A stretch of DNA of 34,372 bases from Catenaria anguillulae PL171 (GCA_002102555.1 MCFL01000257.1:1-34372); one strand, 5' to 3'; shown: positions 1-11,376, counted from the stretch's first letter. Notes: generated by a model not told the origin, from the sequence alone. Made by a program: numbers and translations.

Positions 1-85
1 GATCGGGAGTTGCCGTGCTCGTGCTCGTGCTCGTGCTTGTGGTCGCTTTGGATGCAGTTGTGGATGGGCGGGCGGTCGAAGTCAT
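1..85 (-). CDS. Possible N-terminus of a Ser/Thr-rich protein, cut by the left edge
   Basis: Reading leftwards from an ATG at 85-83, the frame stays open to the window edge for 28 codons. It encodes a Ser/Thr/Ala-rich start (MTSTARPSTT..., then alternating Ser-Thr pairs). The alternation comes from a hexamer repeat in the DNA. This would be divergent from the RBM25-like gene at 405, with about 320 bp between the two starts. The other strand is also open here (Val/Leu-rich), but that reading ends at 233 without any recognisable protein. No family can be named from so short a piece; a low-complexity stretch with no gene is equally possible. Confidence 0.3.
   Translation of the reverse strand, partial: MTSTARPSTTASKATTSTSTSTSTATPD
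15..37. repeat. GTGCTC hexamer microsatellite
   Basis: Almost four copies of GTGCTC lie in tandem next to the left edge. Read on the minus strand in the frame of the putative partial gene they give alternating Thr and Ser. Confidence 0.7.
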
Positions 86-404
86 GATTTCACTTGAAAG
101 ATTGAGTTGCCGAGTGTGTCTGTCCGAACGTGTGACAATCGCATGTGTTCCATTCATTGTGGTAATGAACGAATTTTGTCAAATTAAACTCTGCGTGCCC
201 GTGACTGACCGTAAAACAAGACCAGGAAACTGACAGATCGGCGGGCCATCCACTTGCACTAACTTCATTTCATTTCGTGTTTCAATGTCCATGCATTAAT
301 TCCGGCCCGACCATGAAGGACAGCACTCGCGACTCGGACCGCGTGACGCTCCATGTAACAACCCCTGGCATTCCCACCCGCACACCCCCTACTTTTGCCT
401 ATCC

Positions 405-2453
405 ATGCATCCTAATCGCCATCCCTACCACCCACCCCGCGGCCAACCGCCGCCGCCGCCGCCGCCAGGTATGCACCCTGATCTCCTGTTTCTGGTTTCT
501 GTGATGGCGGAACAAACTTACTTGATATCCTTCCCGTCCTGATCTGACTCAGCCGGTCGCGTTCCTCTCCACTTTCCTCCTCCGCCGCCCCAGCACCTGG
601 GACCTGCCCCCTCCCGCCCTATCCTCCCGCCCGGAGCTGCTCCTTCTCCTATGCCTGTTGTCGCCGCCGCAGCCGCCGCAACCCCCTCGCGTCCCCCCGC
701 GCCGCCCTCCTCCCAGCCGCTTAACCGCCCAATCCCACCCCCACCCCCGCCTGGCGCTTCCTACGCCCCAGGCTTTGCCCCACCTGGGTCCGTGCCCGCG
801 CCCTCATCCTCTGCATCCTCTGCATCATCCTCCACCAACCCACTTGCCCTGGGATTTTCGCCAGATGATGTGGCCAAAATGTGCAAGCTCTTTATTGGCA
901 ACATTTCGTCGGGCGTTACGGACGACTGGATCGAGCGACTGCTGGTTGCGTGCGGGCCAATCAAGGAATGGAAACGCATGCGCGGGCCTGACGGGTCGCT
1001 CAAGGCATTTGGATTTGTTACCTACACCGAGCCCATGGGCACCGTTAGGGCGCTCGAGTGTTTGGGTGAGGTCACGGGTAAAGAGGCGGTTGTGATCCCG
1101 AGTTTGGATGGCGGCGAGCATAAGCGAGTCTTGGTATGTTGTGGTTCTTTTCGATTCGGTCGCGTTATCGGTTGATGTTGGGTTTCGTTTTACCAGAGAG
1201 ACCTTTGCTGTTCATTGTGTTCCATAGCTCAAACTCGACGACGATGCTAAAAAAATGCTCTGTCGGTTCCAGGCCGCACGCGGCACCCAACCTGTACGTA
1301 TCACAATATTATTGGAAACATGGTGGCGCCGCCCCAATTCTCATCTCTGCTACACTTGCCGTGTGTGTGTGCATTGTCCATCTAGCTCGACCTCGAACAT
1401 GACCGCATGACGCGCCGCCGCATCCACGAAACCCTCGACATGCTTCGCACACACGCCGGCCTGCCGCCTCTCGGCCCAAACGCCATGTACCCTCGCTTGA
1501 CATTGTCCACCATCTCGGCAGACACACCAGGAATCACACCCTCCACTCAAGGCGACTCGGCACCTGGCTCCGGCGCGACACATGTGCGTGAAGCCACCCC
1601 AGGTACCTCCGGCGTACAAGCGCCATCGACACTGGATCTCGATGCATTTGTTCCCAAATCTGTCGCTGCTCCGGCAAAGCTGGCAAAACCCAAGACTGCA
1701 CTCGACCCGACAGTGCCGGGAGCACCCGCACGTAGGCGGCGATGGGATCAAGATACCAGTGCGCCCGTAGCACCTGTGCCAGCGCCAGCGCCGCCAAAGC
1801 CAAAGCCCACCATGCAAGCTGCCGGGTTTGTTGCACTGACGGCGCGCGCCGCACCGAGCTCGGGCTTGTGGGCGGCCCCGACCAATGTTGCTGGGGCATC
1901 TGCGGGTTCGGGCCACGGGAACAAGATACCAGTGGTTGCGCTGACCAAACCTTTGTCGCTCGGAGGTGGTGGTACCGGCAAGGCCGGCGTGAAAAAGTTT
2001 GGGTTTGGAGGCGGCGGCGGCGGGCGCGCGAGCCCGTCGCCGGCGGCCACGGCAAATGCCATGGGTGGTGACGATGGCGATGAAGGGGACGATGCAGGTA
2101 AGAAAAAGTCGCGGCTCGTGCTGCTTGCCGAGCAGCATCGGTTGGCAAACTCAGACGGCGTGAATGTGGCCAGCATGTCGGATCATACGGTTCTGGGCTC
2201 CTCTGTGCCGTGGGAGAAAGTGTCGCGGGAGGTGCTGGATGCGGAAATTGCACCCAAGGTGGAGCACTTGGTGCGCGAGTTCCTTGGGGAGAGCGATGCC
2301 GACTTGGTTGACTACTTTGTGCAGGAGATTGCTCATTGCGGGTCGGCAAGGGAGGTGGTGGTCGAGTTGCAGAGTGTGTTTGGCAAGGACGAGGCGAGCA
2401 CATTGGTTGCGGGGGTTTGGCGCGAGGTCCTCAAGGTGGCCATGAGTGGGTGA
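405..2453 (+). CDS. RBM25-like splicing factor (RRM plus C-terminal PWI domain)
   Basis: Proposed exons are 405-468, 553-1133, 1228-1293 and 1386-2453, giving about 592 aa. After a Pro/Ala-rich N-terminus, an RRM lies at about residues 133-235, with RNP2-like KLFIGNI and RNP1-like KAFGFVTY. A short exon (LKLDDDAKKML) follows it, at the place where RBM25 has KVDAKTKAQL. The C-terminal 85 residues form a PWI domain (start VPWEKVSREVL). Known RBM25 (yeast Snu71-like) is a nuclear U1-associated factor that influences splice-site choice. The linker is Pro/Ala/Gly-rich, not the RE/RD-rich linker of animal RBM25. It contains RRRRWDQ near residue 353, which resembles a UHM-ligand motif. The first exon is uncertain: ATG 313 with an acceptor at 593 also keeps frame, and ATG 651 is a fallback. 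Confidence 0.88.
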
Positions 2454-2537
2454 CGTAGGGTAGGGCAGCGGTATTGATTTATTAAGTTCCCTATCGTCCC
2501 AACCACATACAGATGTACATTTGCTGGCACGCAAGCT

Positions 2538-2811
2538 TCACCATTTCTTCTTGAGTTGTTGGGATAGGCAGTCCTTGAAGGCGGTAAACTGTTGAGCGCA
2601 CATGTCCTTGTGGACATCCTTGTAGTTTTCAGTGATGCATTTACCGTATGCCAGACTCTGTGTGAAAAGAAAAACGAGTGAGGCAATGGGAATGAGGGTG
2701 GGCGAAGAAGAAGCAAACCTGTGATGAGCACTTGGCAGCCGCATCGGCGATCGAGCGGATGCCTCGGCCGACCTGCGGGGTTGCCAACTTGAGTGAAGAT
2801 GCAGAGGTCAT
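2538..2811 (-). CDS. NDUFAF8-like twin CX9C mitochondrial protein
   Basis: Two exons, 2719-2811 and 2538-2657, flank a 61-nt intron with a GTTTGC donor and ACACAG acceptor. The product is 70 aa. It carries two CX9C motifs: one made across the splice junction (KCSSQ joined to SLAYGKC) and one in DMCAQQFTAFKDC. This is the pattern of NDUFAF8 (C17orf89): an AYGRC-like first motif and a DFCAREFEALRSC-like second motif. Human NDUFAF8 works with NDUFAF5 in assembly of mitochondrial complex I, and twin CX9C proteins are imported to the intermembrane space through Mia40. The gene converges on the RBM25-like gene with 84 bp between stops. Its presence suggests that this organism has a proton-pumping complex I. 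Another small twin CX9C protein is possible, but the spacing and flanking residues fit NDUFAF8 best. Confidence 0.82.
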
Positions 2812-3265
2812 CTTTAGGGAGGGAAATGCGGTGGGTGTGCGATAGTGTTGCCTCTTGGCGAAATCGCAGTTGCGAGGGGCAAGTGTCACTTGTGTCGATG
2901 CCTCCACATACATAAAAAAAAAGAGTTGATGATCGACAGCGGCCTTCGATCCAGCCCGCTTTTGACGCGTCGACTGGGCTTTACTGGGTTTTCAGTTCAT
3001 GATTCCAGTGCCTCCAGGTCAATATATAGCATAGGTAGAAATTTGCACCACTGGCAAACACACAGTCGGCAGAAGGAAATCCACCGCTGCCCGCAATGCA
3101 TGCCTACTCCTCAATGTAGCATCGTGTATCAACGGAATCGCACCGCTCGCCAAGTATTCACATCCGCCCATTGCTCCATCATCGCTCGACATACGCCGAT
3201 TTTCGCCACAGCCGCTCGTCCATCGTCCATCGCCCATCGTCCAGAGGGGCTGCCCAGTATTGACC
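2812..3265. promoter_or_regulatory. Shared divergent promoter region, NDUFAF8-like / TBC1D8/9-like
   Basis: This 454-bp stretch separates two start codons that point away from each other, so it must hold both promoters. An AT-rich TATA-like run (AATATATAGC) lies at about 3020. No other element can be assigned, and the ORFs crossing the region show no family. Confidence 0.5.
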
Positions 3266-6200
3266 ATGTGGATCAACCCAGCACCCGTCACAATCACTGC
3301 CCTCTGGGACGACGTCAAGGACAATGAGTACTTTGTCCTGCAAAAGGCAAAGGAATACGAGTCGCGCCTCGTCAAGAACCTTCTAGGCACGCTGCAAAAT
3401 GTCTTTGACACGAAGCAGCAGCCCTTTCGCATCATTCTCAAGACCCCTTCGCGCGGATTGGATAACGGGTTTGTGATTTCCGTCGCGGACACGAGCAAAG
3501 ACGCTGACGCGAATTGGAACTGGATCATGGGTATGTGTCCGCTGGCTGGCTGGGTTGTAGCCGACAATGGGCTGATGGCCACTTTTTGAACTAGACAACC
3601 TTGTTGCCGAAATGGCCGTGCTACAAGACCGCGAGGAGCGCGAGTCGTTTGCACTCACAAAGTTCCAAGCACTTGTATCGGAAATCGACAAGACCCTCGA
3701 CGAGTCGGCAAAGGACGAAAAGTTGAGGCAGGCTGCGCGGTCGTGGCGGAAGTCGTTCGATGTTCCCGAATCTGAAAAACTTCTCAACTGTACGCCATTA
3801 CCCTTTTGCCCTCTTCACAATGCATAGCCCCTCTCGTTTCTCTAAACATCTGTTATGCGTGTTGCCATAGTCTACGCCGCCGCCTTTCGCAGAAATGGCA
3901 TGCAGCAAGGCTGGATGTACATTAGCGAAAACTACCTTGCGTTCTATGCATTTGTGCTGGGCACCGAAACCAAGTTGTTTATCGAGCTCAAGGACGTATC
4001 CGAATTGAAAAAGGAGAAATCCAAAAGCGGCCTCATCAGCGACTCGATCCGGCTCGTTATGCGCGACGGCGACCAGCTCTTCTTTTCCAATCTGTTCCAC
4101 CGCGACGAAACCTTCGACCTGCTTGAGTCTCTATGCACCAAAGCCATGAACCGGCTTCTTCGCTCGTCCACGACCAACCCGCCGCCAGGCAAAGCCACGG
4201 CGTCATCTGCACCCGATGCTCTTGCCTCAGCCTCCACGTCTTCGCTGGATATTGGCGAGCCGGAATTCAACCTTGGCGGTGGATCCATGTCCATGTCGTC
4301 GGCATCGACCTCGGTGCAGGATACCATCAAAGCCGCACGCCGCAATGCACACTTTACGACCCTCTTCAACCTGCCGTCGACGGAACACGTGCTCACGGAA
4401 TGCGAAGTCATCTTCAACATGACGGGCTTGCCTGAATCCTTTGGCAAACTGTACCTGTCCGAGACTTTTCTGTGCTTTGCCACCGAAAAGATGGATGTTT
4501 GCTTTGCCCTACCTCTGTTTGCCATCAAGCGCGTGGAGCGCGTCAACGTCAAGACGGAGGTGCAGCTGGCCATGGAGACGTGGCATGCGACCAAGCTTCA
4601 CTTGAGCTTGTTTTTGGACAAGCAAGCGCTGGCCAGGTTTTGCACCGTGCTCAGGGATAATTTGAAGGCGCAGTCGGCCAATGTCAAGAATCTACCAGCG
4701 TTTTTGGGCACGTGTACGACCGAGGCGCTGTTGGCGGGCAAAAAATATGCGGACCCGCATGGATTGGGCGTCACGTTTGGGTATCCTTTGGCAACAAAGT
4801 ACGTTGCCATTAACTTCGTCGTCGCTCGTCTCGTCGCTCACATTGCGAGTCTTTTCCGTGTGTGTTGATGCAAATAGGGCAAAAGAGAAACACAAGCTCA
4901 AGGCTTGGCTCACCTACTGCCGCGAACGCGGCAGGCACATCTCCATGGTCCGCACGCCCATGTTTACGCGGCTCATTCACATCGGCGTGCCCAACCGTCT
5001 GCGTGGCGAAGTTTGGGAACTCACGTCCGGCGCCATGTTTCTACGATGCACCAATCCCGGCGCATACCAAAAGCTGCTCGACGACAACCGCGGCAAGTCG
5101 AGTTTTTCGCTCGAGGAGATTGAAAAGGATCTTAACCGGTCGCTTCCCGAGTATCCGGCGTACCAAGAGGCCTCGGGGATTGACGCACTGCGGCGCGTGC
5201 TCATGGCCTACTCTTGGAAGGATCCCGAGCTGGGGTATTGTCAGGCCATGAACCTGATTGTTTCTGCGCTCTTGATTTACATGTCGGAGGAACAAGCGTT
5301 TTGGACCATTGCTGTGCTGTGCGAGCGCACGCTGCCCGGGTATTACACAACAACCATGGTGGGCGCCCAGGTCGATTCGCACGTGTTTGAGACGCTGATT
5401 GAAAAGTTCCTGCCTGCGATTGGCGAGCATGTCAAGAAGCATGACATTCAATTGTCGGTGGCATGCTTGAGCTGGTTCCTGTCATTGTTTATCAACACGT
5501 TCCCGTTGTACCATGCGTTCCGGGTGTTGGATTGTGCGTTGCATTTCATTCCTTCTCGCAAGTGCTAGAATATCTGGTGTTAAGCTGACCCATGCTCTCA
5601 CTCCGTTGGGCAGGTTTCTTTTTGGATGGGCCCCGTGTCTTGTTCCAGGTTGCGCTAGCCATTCTCAAGCTCAATGTACATCTCTACGGTTCCATATGTT
5701 TCCGGCTACGCTTTGCTCATTCATTCGATTCTTTCTACAGTCGGAGGCTATCCTCAAAGTGCAAGACGACGGCATGCTCCTTCACGTGTTCAAAACCTAC
5801 ATCTCGTCGCTCGATGACCCCGTCGGTGCCAACGGCAAAGCCACCAAATTTGACCAGCTGCTCTTCACGGCACTGCGCGACTTCCGTGTCGTGACCACCG
5901 AAATGATTGTGGAAGCCCGCAAAGCCCACCAACTCAAGGTCGTGCACGGGATCGAAAACTACAAGAAGCGGTCCGTGATCCGCAATTTGCGCGACTCGTC
6001 AAAGTTTACGCGCCCGCAGCTCGACTGGCTGTGGGAGTGCTACTCGACGGCGCTTTTTTACGGGCACAAGGATGGGTCTGCGCCCGATGCAGAGATCACG
6101 CTCGAGCAATTTGCGCGCATGCTGGGCCAAATCACAACCTGGGGCCGGCTGAGCTCGGCAGAGATTGCGGCGTCATTTGGTGTGGCCAACGAGGAGCAAG

Positions 6201-7681
6201 GCGGCGCGAGCGCCAATGGAGGGCCGCCGGCAAAGGTCAGCATTTATACGCCGACAAACTCGCAGCGGTCTCGGTCGGGGACAGTTAACAGCATCATGAC
6301 GGGTGCTGCGACTGTCAGTCCCATCACGGGCGTCCACTTGATCCAGCTCTTGTTCAATTTCATGGACACAAACAAGGACGGCCGGCTGTCATTCCAAGAT
6401 CTCGTGACCGGGTTGGGCAAGCTCGTGTTTGCCGACATCAATGCGCGGATGGAGCGATTCTTTGAGATTCACGACACGGACAAGGACGGGCAGTTGACGC
6501 GCGAGGATATCTTGCGTGTGTCCGAGTCGCTCTTGTTCATCTTTCGGTTTGAAAAGTCGTCCGAGGATGTGCAGTTGAATGCCGTGTCGAATTATCTGCG
6601 GGTCGCGTTTCAGATGGCCGAGACGTCGGCGCCTGCACCAGAGCAGCCGGCCGCGCCAACAACTGCCGTTACGAATGGCGAATTGCCTGCAACGGAAGCG
6701 CCACAAACGGCTGCCACACCACCGATCAGTTCAGGTAACCCGGACGACCAGCCGCTCTTTTTGTCACTGCCAGCCTTCCGTGCGACTCTGCTGACGGACC
6801 AAGTCCTCGAGTTCCTGTTCCAAGAAGGTCTCGTGTCCTCGTTCATCTTGACTGCCCCCGTGCGCAACATATCTGCCGAGCCCGAACGCAACGTGCTCGA
6901 CTCGCTGTGGAAGGGCGGCAAAAAGTTTGGATCGGCCGTCAAAGAAACCGTCAAGGAAGCGCAAAAGCGGTCGGCCGACGCCATGAAGGAGCTCGAGGAG
7001 CGCCGGCGCAAGGAGGCCGCGGCCAAGCGTGCGTCCATGGTGGTCAAGTCGGACACGGAGGATGAGGGCGAGGAAATGGAAGAGATGAAGAAGGGATTGG
7101 TTGCTGGTGACAAGGCAGGGACGGCGTCCTCGTCGGCGGGTCCGTCGAGTCCGAGCAAGCTCGCGGGGTTGGCCATGGCGTTTTCAAGCATTCGGTCGCG
7201 GTCGCCGTCACCTGCGCGCGGTAGCGGCAAGAGTGGTGCCGAGACCGCGAGCATGTCGTCCAAGGATCGCGACACGCTCAACATGTTGAGCGAGGTCGAC
7301 AAGTTCCTTGACCAGCTTGGGCTTGACGACTCGGAGCCGGCTACGCCCATATCGGGATCCACGACGCAGCTCGCTGAGGGCGATGGGACGGCTGCCACGG
7401 GCTCCACGGTGGGACTTGGCAAGAAGAGCGTGGATCCAGCGAGTTTTGTGCGGAGTGAGTCGTCGCTTTCCATCACATCGACAGACTTGCGCGCGTCCAA
7501 CGACCAGTTTTCGCAGTTTGTGGGCAACATTCGTACGTCCAACCAGGACTTGAAGGCGTTAACCGGAGAGCAGCCGCCTGTGAGTGTGGCGGTGGTGAGC
7601 GGAATGGACGCGCCGCCGAGTGGCAGGAATGGTGGGGGACGGGTGCCGGAGCGGGATGAGGTCAAGGAATCGCTGCTGTAA
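3266..7681 (+). CDS. GRAM-GRAM-TBC-EF-hand RabGAP (TBC1D8/TBC1D9 type)
   Basis: Six exons: 3266-3530, 3595-3789, 3871-4798, 4878-5533, 5614-5675 and 5741-7681. All introns are 64-81 nt, have GT-AG ends and keep frame; the product is about 1348 aa. Order: N-terminal region; GRAM 1 (about 155-225); Ser/Ala linker; GRAM 2 (about 313-410); TBC (about 495-705); two EF-hands with loops DTNKDGRLSFQD (near 910) and DTDKDGQLTRED (near 947); then a long Ser/Glu-rich, partly coiled tail. Both TBC catalytic fingers are present: Arg in IEKDLNR (about 550) and Gln in GYCQAMN (about 585). It is therefore expected to speed GTP hydrolysis on a Rab at a membrane, with GRAM domains binding lipid and EF-hands binding Ca2+. 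The target Rab cannot be read from sequence. The 62-nt exon 5 supplies the conserved CFFLDGPRVLFQ stretch. Confidence 0.93.
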
Positions 7682-8065
7682 ATATTGTTTGCGTGCTCGA
7701 GCAGCCTGTCGTCGTTGAGCGGCTCGTCCTTCATGGATACTTTTGCACTCTTTTGCTTTTGTTGTTGCCGTCCTGTTTTTCTTTACACACTACCTGTCTT
7801 CTTCGACATCTGCAATACACGCACTTTGCACATTTCCTTCCGTCGTCATCTTTCGCTCAGCCGCAACCAACTCAGCCGCTCTTCCACGTCTGAGGGCCAA
7901 CTTGTGTCCGCATTGATGCATTGATGGGGACGCGGGTGTCAAAGTTGCATTGCACTGCCGAACGGACGACAATACACTATTCAATGAACATTATCGACCG
8001 GTATACGTAGCTTACTGCAATCGCTCTTGGAAGCGTCCATTTACCCGTTCTTTCATCTTACCACC
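7682..8065. other. Intergenic, no gene seen
   Basis: Lies between the stop of the TBC gene and the next start on the same strand. It is pyrimidine-rich and has short unsupported ORFs only. It should contain the TBC 3' UTR and the promoter of the membrane-protein gene. Confidence 0.5.
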
Positions 8066-9622
8066 ATGGCGCCACCGTCAACGCCAACACGGCCAACAAG
8101 CAACTCACCAGCGCCAGAAGAGGCGAGGGTTTCTGGCAGCGCCGATCGCTCAGAAGAAACCGTACCACCAGTTGTACCAGCCGACAATGAGCCAATGCTC
8201 ATCCCGGCCAGACCGTCTGCATCTGGCGAGGAATCCGACGCCGCGTCGTTGCAAAGCCCATCTGGCAGCACCAGCCCAAACCTTGACGCCACCGCCACAC
8301 CTCACGGCACCGCGCCTACTGGGACCGGGACTAGCTCGGGTTTGGCAATGGCGGCCGAATCCGGACTCGTGTACCAACACTTGGTCTGCTCCGAGCCTTC
8401 GTCCCCAACTCAATCCGATTCGCTCCTGTCCCCCTCAGGCTCGCCTCACATGGCAACCACCCAAGTCGACGCGGACCTTCCAGTACCTGCGGAAACCAGT
8501 TACATTGCAACCCCAGCGAGCTCGTACCCACCTTCGCTACATTCTCGGTCATCGGCCCCACTCTTTCCCTCGTTTCCTCGTCGTGCCGCATCGGGAACGG
8601 CGCTTGCCACGTCCACACTTGGCCGCACGTCGGTCATTGCACCTGCTGGCCCCGACTCGGACATTGTGTTTACGCGCTCGGACCATTTGCCTGATTACGG
8701 CGATGTGCCAAGCAAGCCGCCGAGCTACCTGGCGGTGCAAGAGCGCGATGCACGGAATTCATTTGATGGCCATTTGGTACACGACCACGTGCCGACCTAT
8801 GTCACGCTCGGATTGTTTGGCGGGTGCATCCCGTCCATTGGGCCGTTGAAGGTGGGGACACTGCGATTTGTAACAATGGTGTATCTCGTGTGCACAGTCG
8901 TACGTGTTTGACTCCTCCTGCCTGTGCTTTTGCTTGTTCCAAAGGTCTCACTCGCCCCGTGTCATGGAAATGCGTACCATCAGGTTGCAACGCTTTCGTT
9001 CACCATCCTCGAAATCACGATGATGCGAGACTTTACCCACATCTTCCGGGTCCCAGTCACGCCCTCTCCCGGCTTTGACGTTTCCGACCCACGACTTGAA
9101 CCCGATGTGGACCCGCTCCCTCTCGTGCACCTGGTCCTCAACGCCATCTGGTGCCCGAGCGCACTCATGGCCTTTGTCCTCCTGTCTCAAGAAGTTGTCC
9201 TTGGATATCGCATTGCCGTTCACATTGTCTACTTTTGCCTCTGCGGTGAGGTCTTCACGACAGTCCTTCAATCGGCGAATCGGGCCACCCAAGTCTCGCG
9301 CGGCGCAAACAACCTGAGAAATGATCATGCGCAGCGGGTGTTGAATCTGACCATTTCCATTCGCACAGCGCTATTGCCGTTGCATCTCGTCGGCGCGTGG
9401 GTCGTGTATTGGACGGCCAAGCTACTGCCCAATTCCATGGAGACGGCGGCCATGGTGGCCCGCCGGAGGCGCATCAGGACGGGGCAGCGTGTGCCTGGAT
9501 GGCATCCAGACTTGATGGAGGACGAGGATGTCAGTGTGGCCACAGCGCGGGCGAATGCGGCCAGTGCGGATGCAAGGTCGATCGAGGCAACAAGCGCGGG
9601 GCCGTGGCATTGGCCCGTGTAG
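8066..9622 (+). CDS. Hypothetical multi-pass membrane protein with PPSY motif
   Basis: Two exons, 8066-8899 and 8945-9622, flank a 45-nt intron (GTACGT...AAAG) that contains an in-frame stop if retained. The product is 503 aa and is not recognised. The first 230 residues are Ser/Thr/Pro-rich and probably disordered. A PPSY motif near residue 218 (KPPSYLAV) could bind WW domains of Rsp5/NEDD4-type ubiquitin ligases. Hydrophobic stretches follow: one made across the splice junction (VTMVYLVCTV joined to VSLAP), then LVLNAIWCPSALMAFVLLSQ, YRIAVHIVYFCLCGEVFTTV and ALLPLHLVGAWVVYWTA. This gives about four membrane segments and a basic tail (ARRRRIRTG). Acidic and low-complexity residues close the protein. 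The start has a good context (ACCACCATGG). Function unknown. Confidence 0.8.
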
Positions 9623-10438
9623 TGCATCTTCTCTCTATTTTCTACAGATTCATTGACATTTCGTTGGTTTGCGCGCTGTGTGCCGATTACCTCCGTGGGA
9701 TTGCTTCCCGATGTTTCCTGCCTCATTTGTACATTATTCTGTTGCACTCGATCTTTTCGCTTGCTCCCTTTTGCCTTGCTTCATCTGTATACCTTGTCCC
9801 ATTTTTTCTCTACTGTGTGTAAATGTTTATCGATCGGAGCTTTTTCTTTCCTTTCACGGTCCCATCTCTGTCCGCCCGTTTGTAATGCCTGTGGGTTTCT
9901 TGGTCGCATTTTGTACCTGGGCGGGTCTTCTTCAATATATCAATATGCTCATGATGAAATGATTTTCTCTGTTTCGTTGCCCTATATCCCGAGAATCATT
10001 TGGTCCACGTTCTCACAACGGACTCACGCACATTCTAACAAGCTCAAATCTCAATTTGACAGTTCTTGCGTAAAGACTGGATCTTTCAAAGGAAACCCAT
10101 GCCGCAGTTGATGGCAGTCAAACCATACATCTTCCAACCTCACTTGCCAAGCTGGAACCGGCGGCTCTTGCACCATAGATGCCACCTCTCTTCATTCCCC
10201 TCCACTTGCTGTTCGAGTAGACGCGCGCCAACTTTTCGACTTGTTCGACGCCTTAGCAGTGTGTGGTCGGTGGGAACGAAAGATTCAAGGTGAAGCACCA
10301 ATTCCAAAGCGATGTCGACCGCGGTTTGTGGGATTTGCTGCACAGAATCAGTAAGGCAATGTCAGCTGGTCCAGGTTTACACTTGTTGGGACACAGGAGC
10401 CGGCATATACATACCTCAACCAGTCTGCCTCGTTGCTG
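9623..10438. other. No supported gene
   Basis: The stretch after the membrane-protein stop holds only short ORFs with no recognisable domain. A minus-strand 68-codon ORF at 10140-10343 (...VGARLLEQQVEGNEERW...) is charged and protein-like. It could be an exon of whatever lies at 10.4-11.1 kb, but nothing fixes it. Confidence 0.4.
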
Positions 10439-11094
10439 TCACTGAGCCTTGCGTGACCTTGACCTCTCGAAGAAAGCATGGGTACGACCGCCGGCCAAAT
10501 CTATCGCCTGTCCCGTGCCTGGTGCTTGGCAAGTAATGAGCAAACCGGGGAAGGAAATCTTGTCCGATCTGGCCTTGATGTCCGTGTTGTTGGGTATGTA
10601 TACCTCATGAGCGCACGGCGCGGCGGCGCGGGCTGAAACAACGTGCGCGGCTGGCCGCGCGAAGCATGGGTGACGACAACCGACCAAGTCGACAACAGGC
10701 GTGCGAACACTGGCTGACGTGTCGCGATGTGTCTGCTGATTATGGTTTTCGATGGCACGACGTTGAGCGGGGGAGCCGACTCGTCAATCCAAGAAGAGAC
10801 CTCGCCTTGAGGCAGGTGGCGCCCTGAGGGGCCGAGCATGAGTGCATGAGCTGGCACGAGCGGGAGTACAAGAAACATTGAAGAGTTGGCGCCGCTGCGG
10901 ATGAGAACATAAAGAGGCGAGAGGGCCAAGGCGAGTGAATGCCAGGTCAGACGGATGAGAGTGACTGGGCGCGAAGTGGTTGGGACTGATGGTAAAAAGT
11001 GCCAGGAGAAACGAGCTGGAAGCCTCGAGTCCGAAGAAAGATTCCATACTCTGCTCGGTACCTTAAGTATACTGTGTGTTTGTGGATGTCGCAT
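10439..11094 (-). CDS. Possible hypothetical protein, weak and frame-uncertain
   Basis: Three minus-strand ORFs overlap here: 10501-11094 (198 codons), 10784-11047 and 10439-10687. The longest has a hydrophobic stretch (LALALSPLYVLIRSG, MFLVLPLVPAHALML) followed by soluble-looking sequence (GEVSSWIDESAPPLNVVPSK). The segment VYIPNNTDIKARSDKISFPG sits in a different frame. Together they could be one exon-split or frame-broken gene, starting at ATG 11047 or 11094. I recognise no family and no clear splice sites that join the frames, so a chance ORF in non-coding DNA is also possible. Confidence 0.25.
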
Positions 11095-11376
11095 CTGGAG
11101 GCATTGTTAAATACATCTGTCGGTCAGATCGAAACGCTGTGAGAAATCGATGAGGGCTGCGTCGCTCTGGTGAACGCGAAGAACACGTCGCAACACGTCA
11201 AGCGAGGTCACAGTTACCTTTCCCATCATGTCATGCCACGAACATGTGGAGACACGTCACCCACTTGTTCGCACATGATTCAAAATGTTTTGTTGGAATG
11301 AGCGCTGCTTCATAAAAACAACATGCATATGAACGATGCACCGACCGAAACCAAGCCACGATGAATAGCTACAGCA

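Noticed and set aside
1350-2403. Long minus-strand ORFs (262 and 289 codons) antisense to the RBM25-like gene
   Set aside because: Both are Arg/Trp/Cys-rich shadow translations of the plus-strand exon that encodes the linker and PWI domain.
6610-7734. Minus-strand ORF of 374 codons antisense to the TBC1D8/9-like gene
   Set aside because: It mirrors the codon-biased tail of a well-supported gene, is Ser/Ala-rich without any domain, and has no splice or family support.
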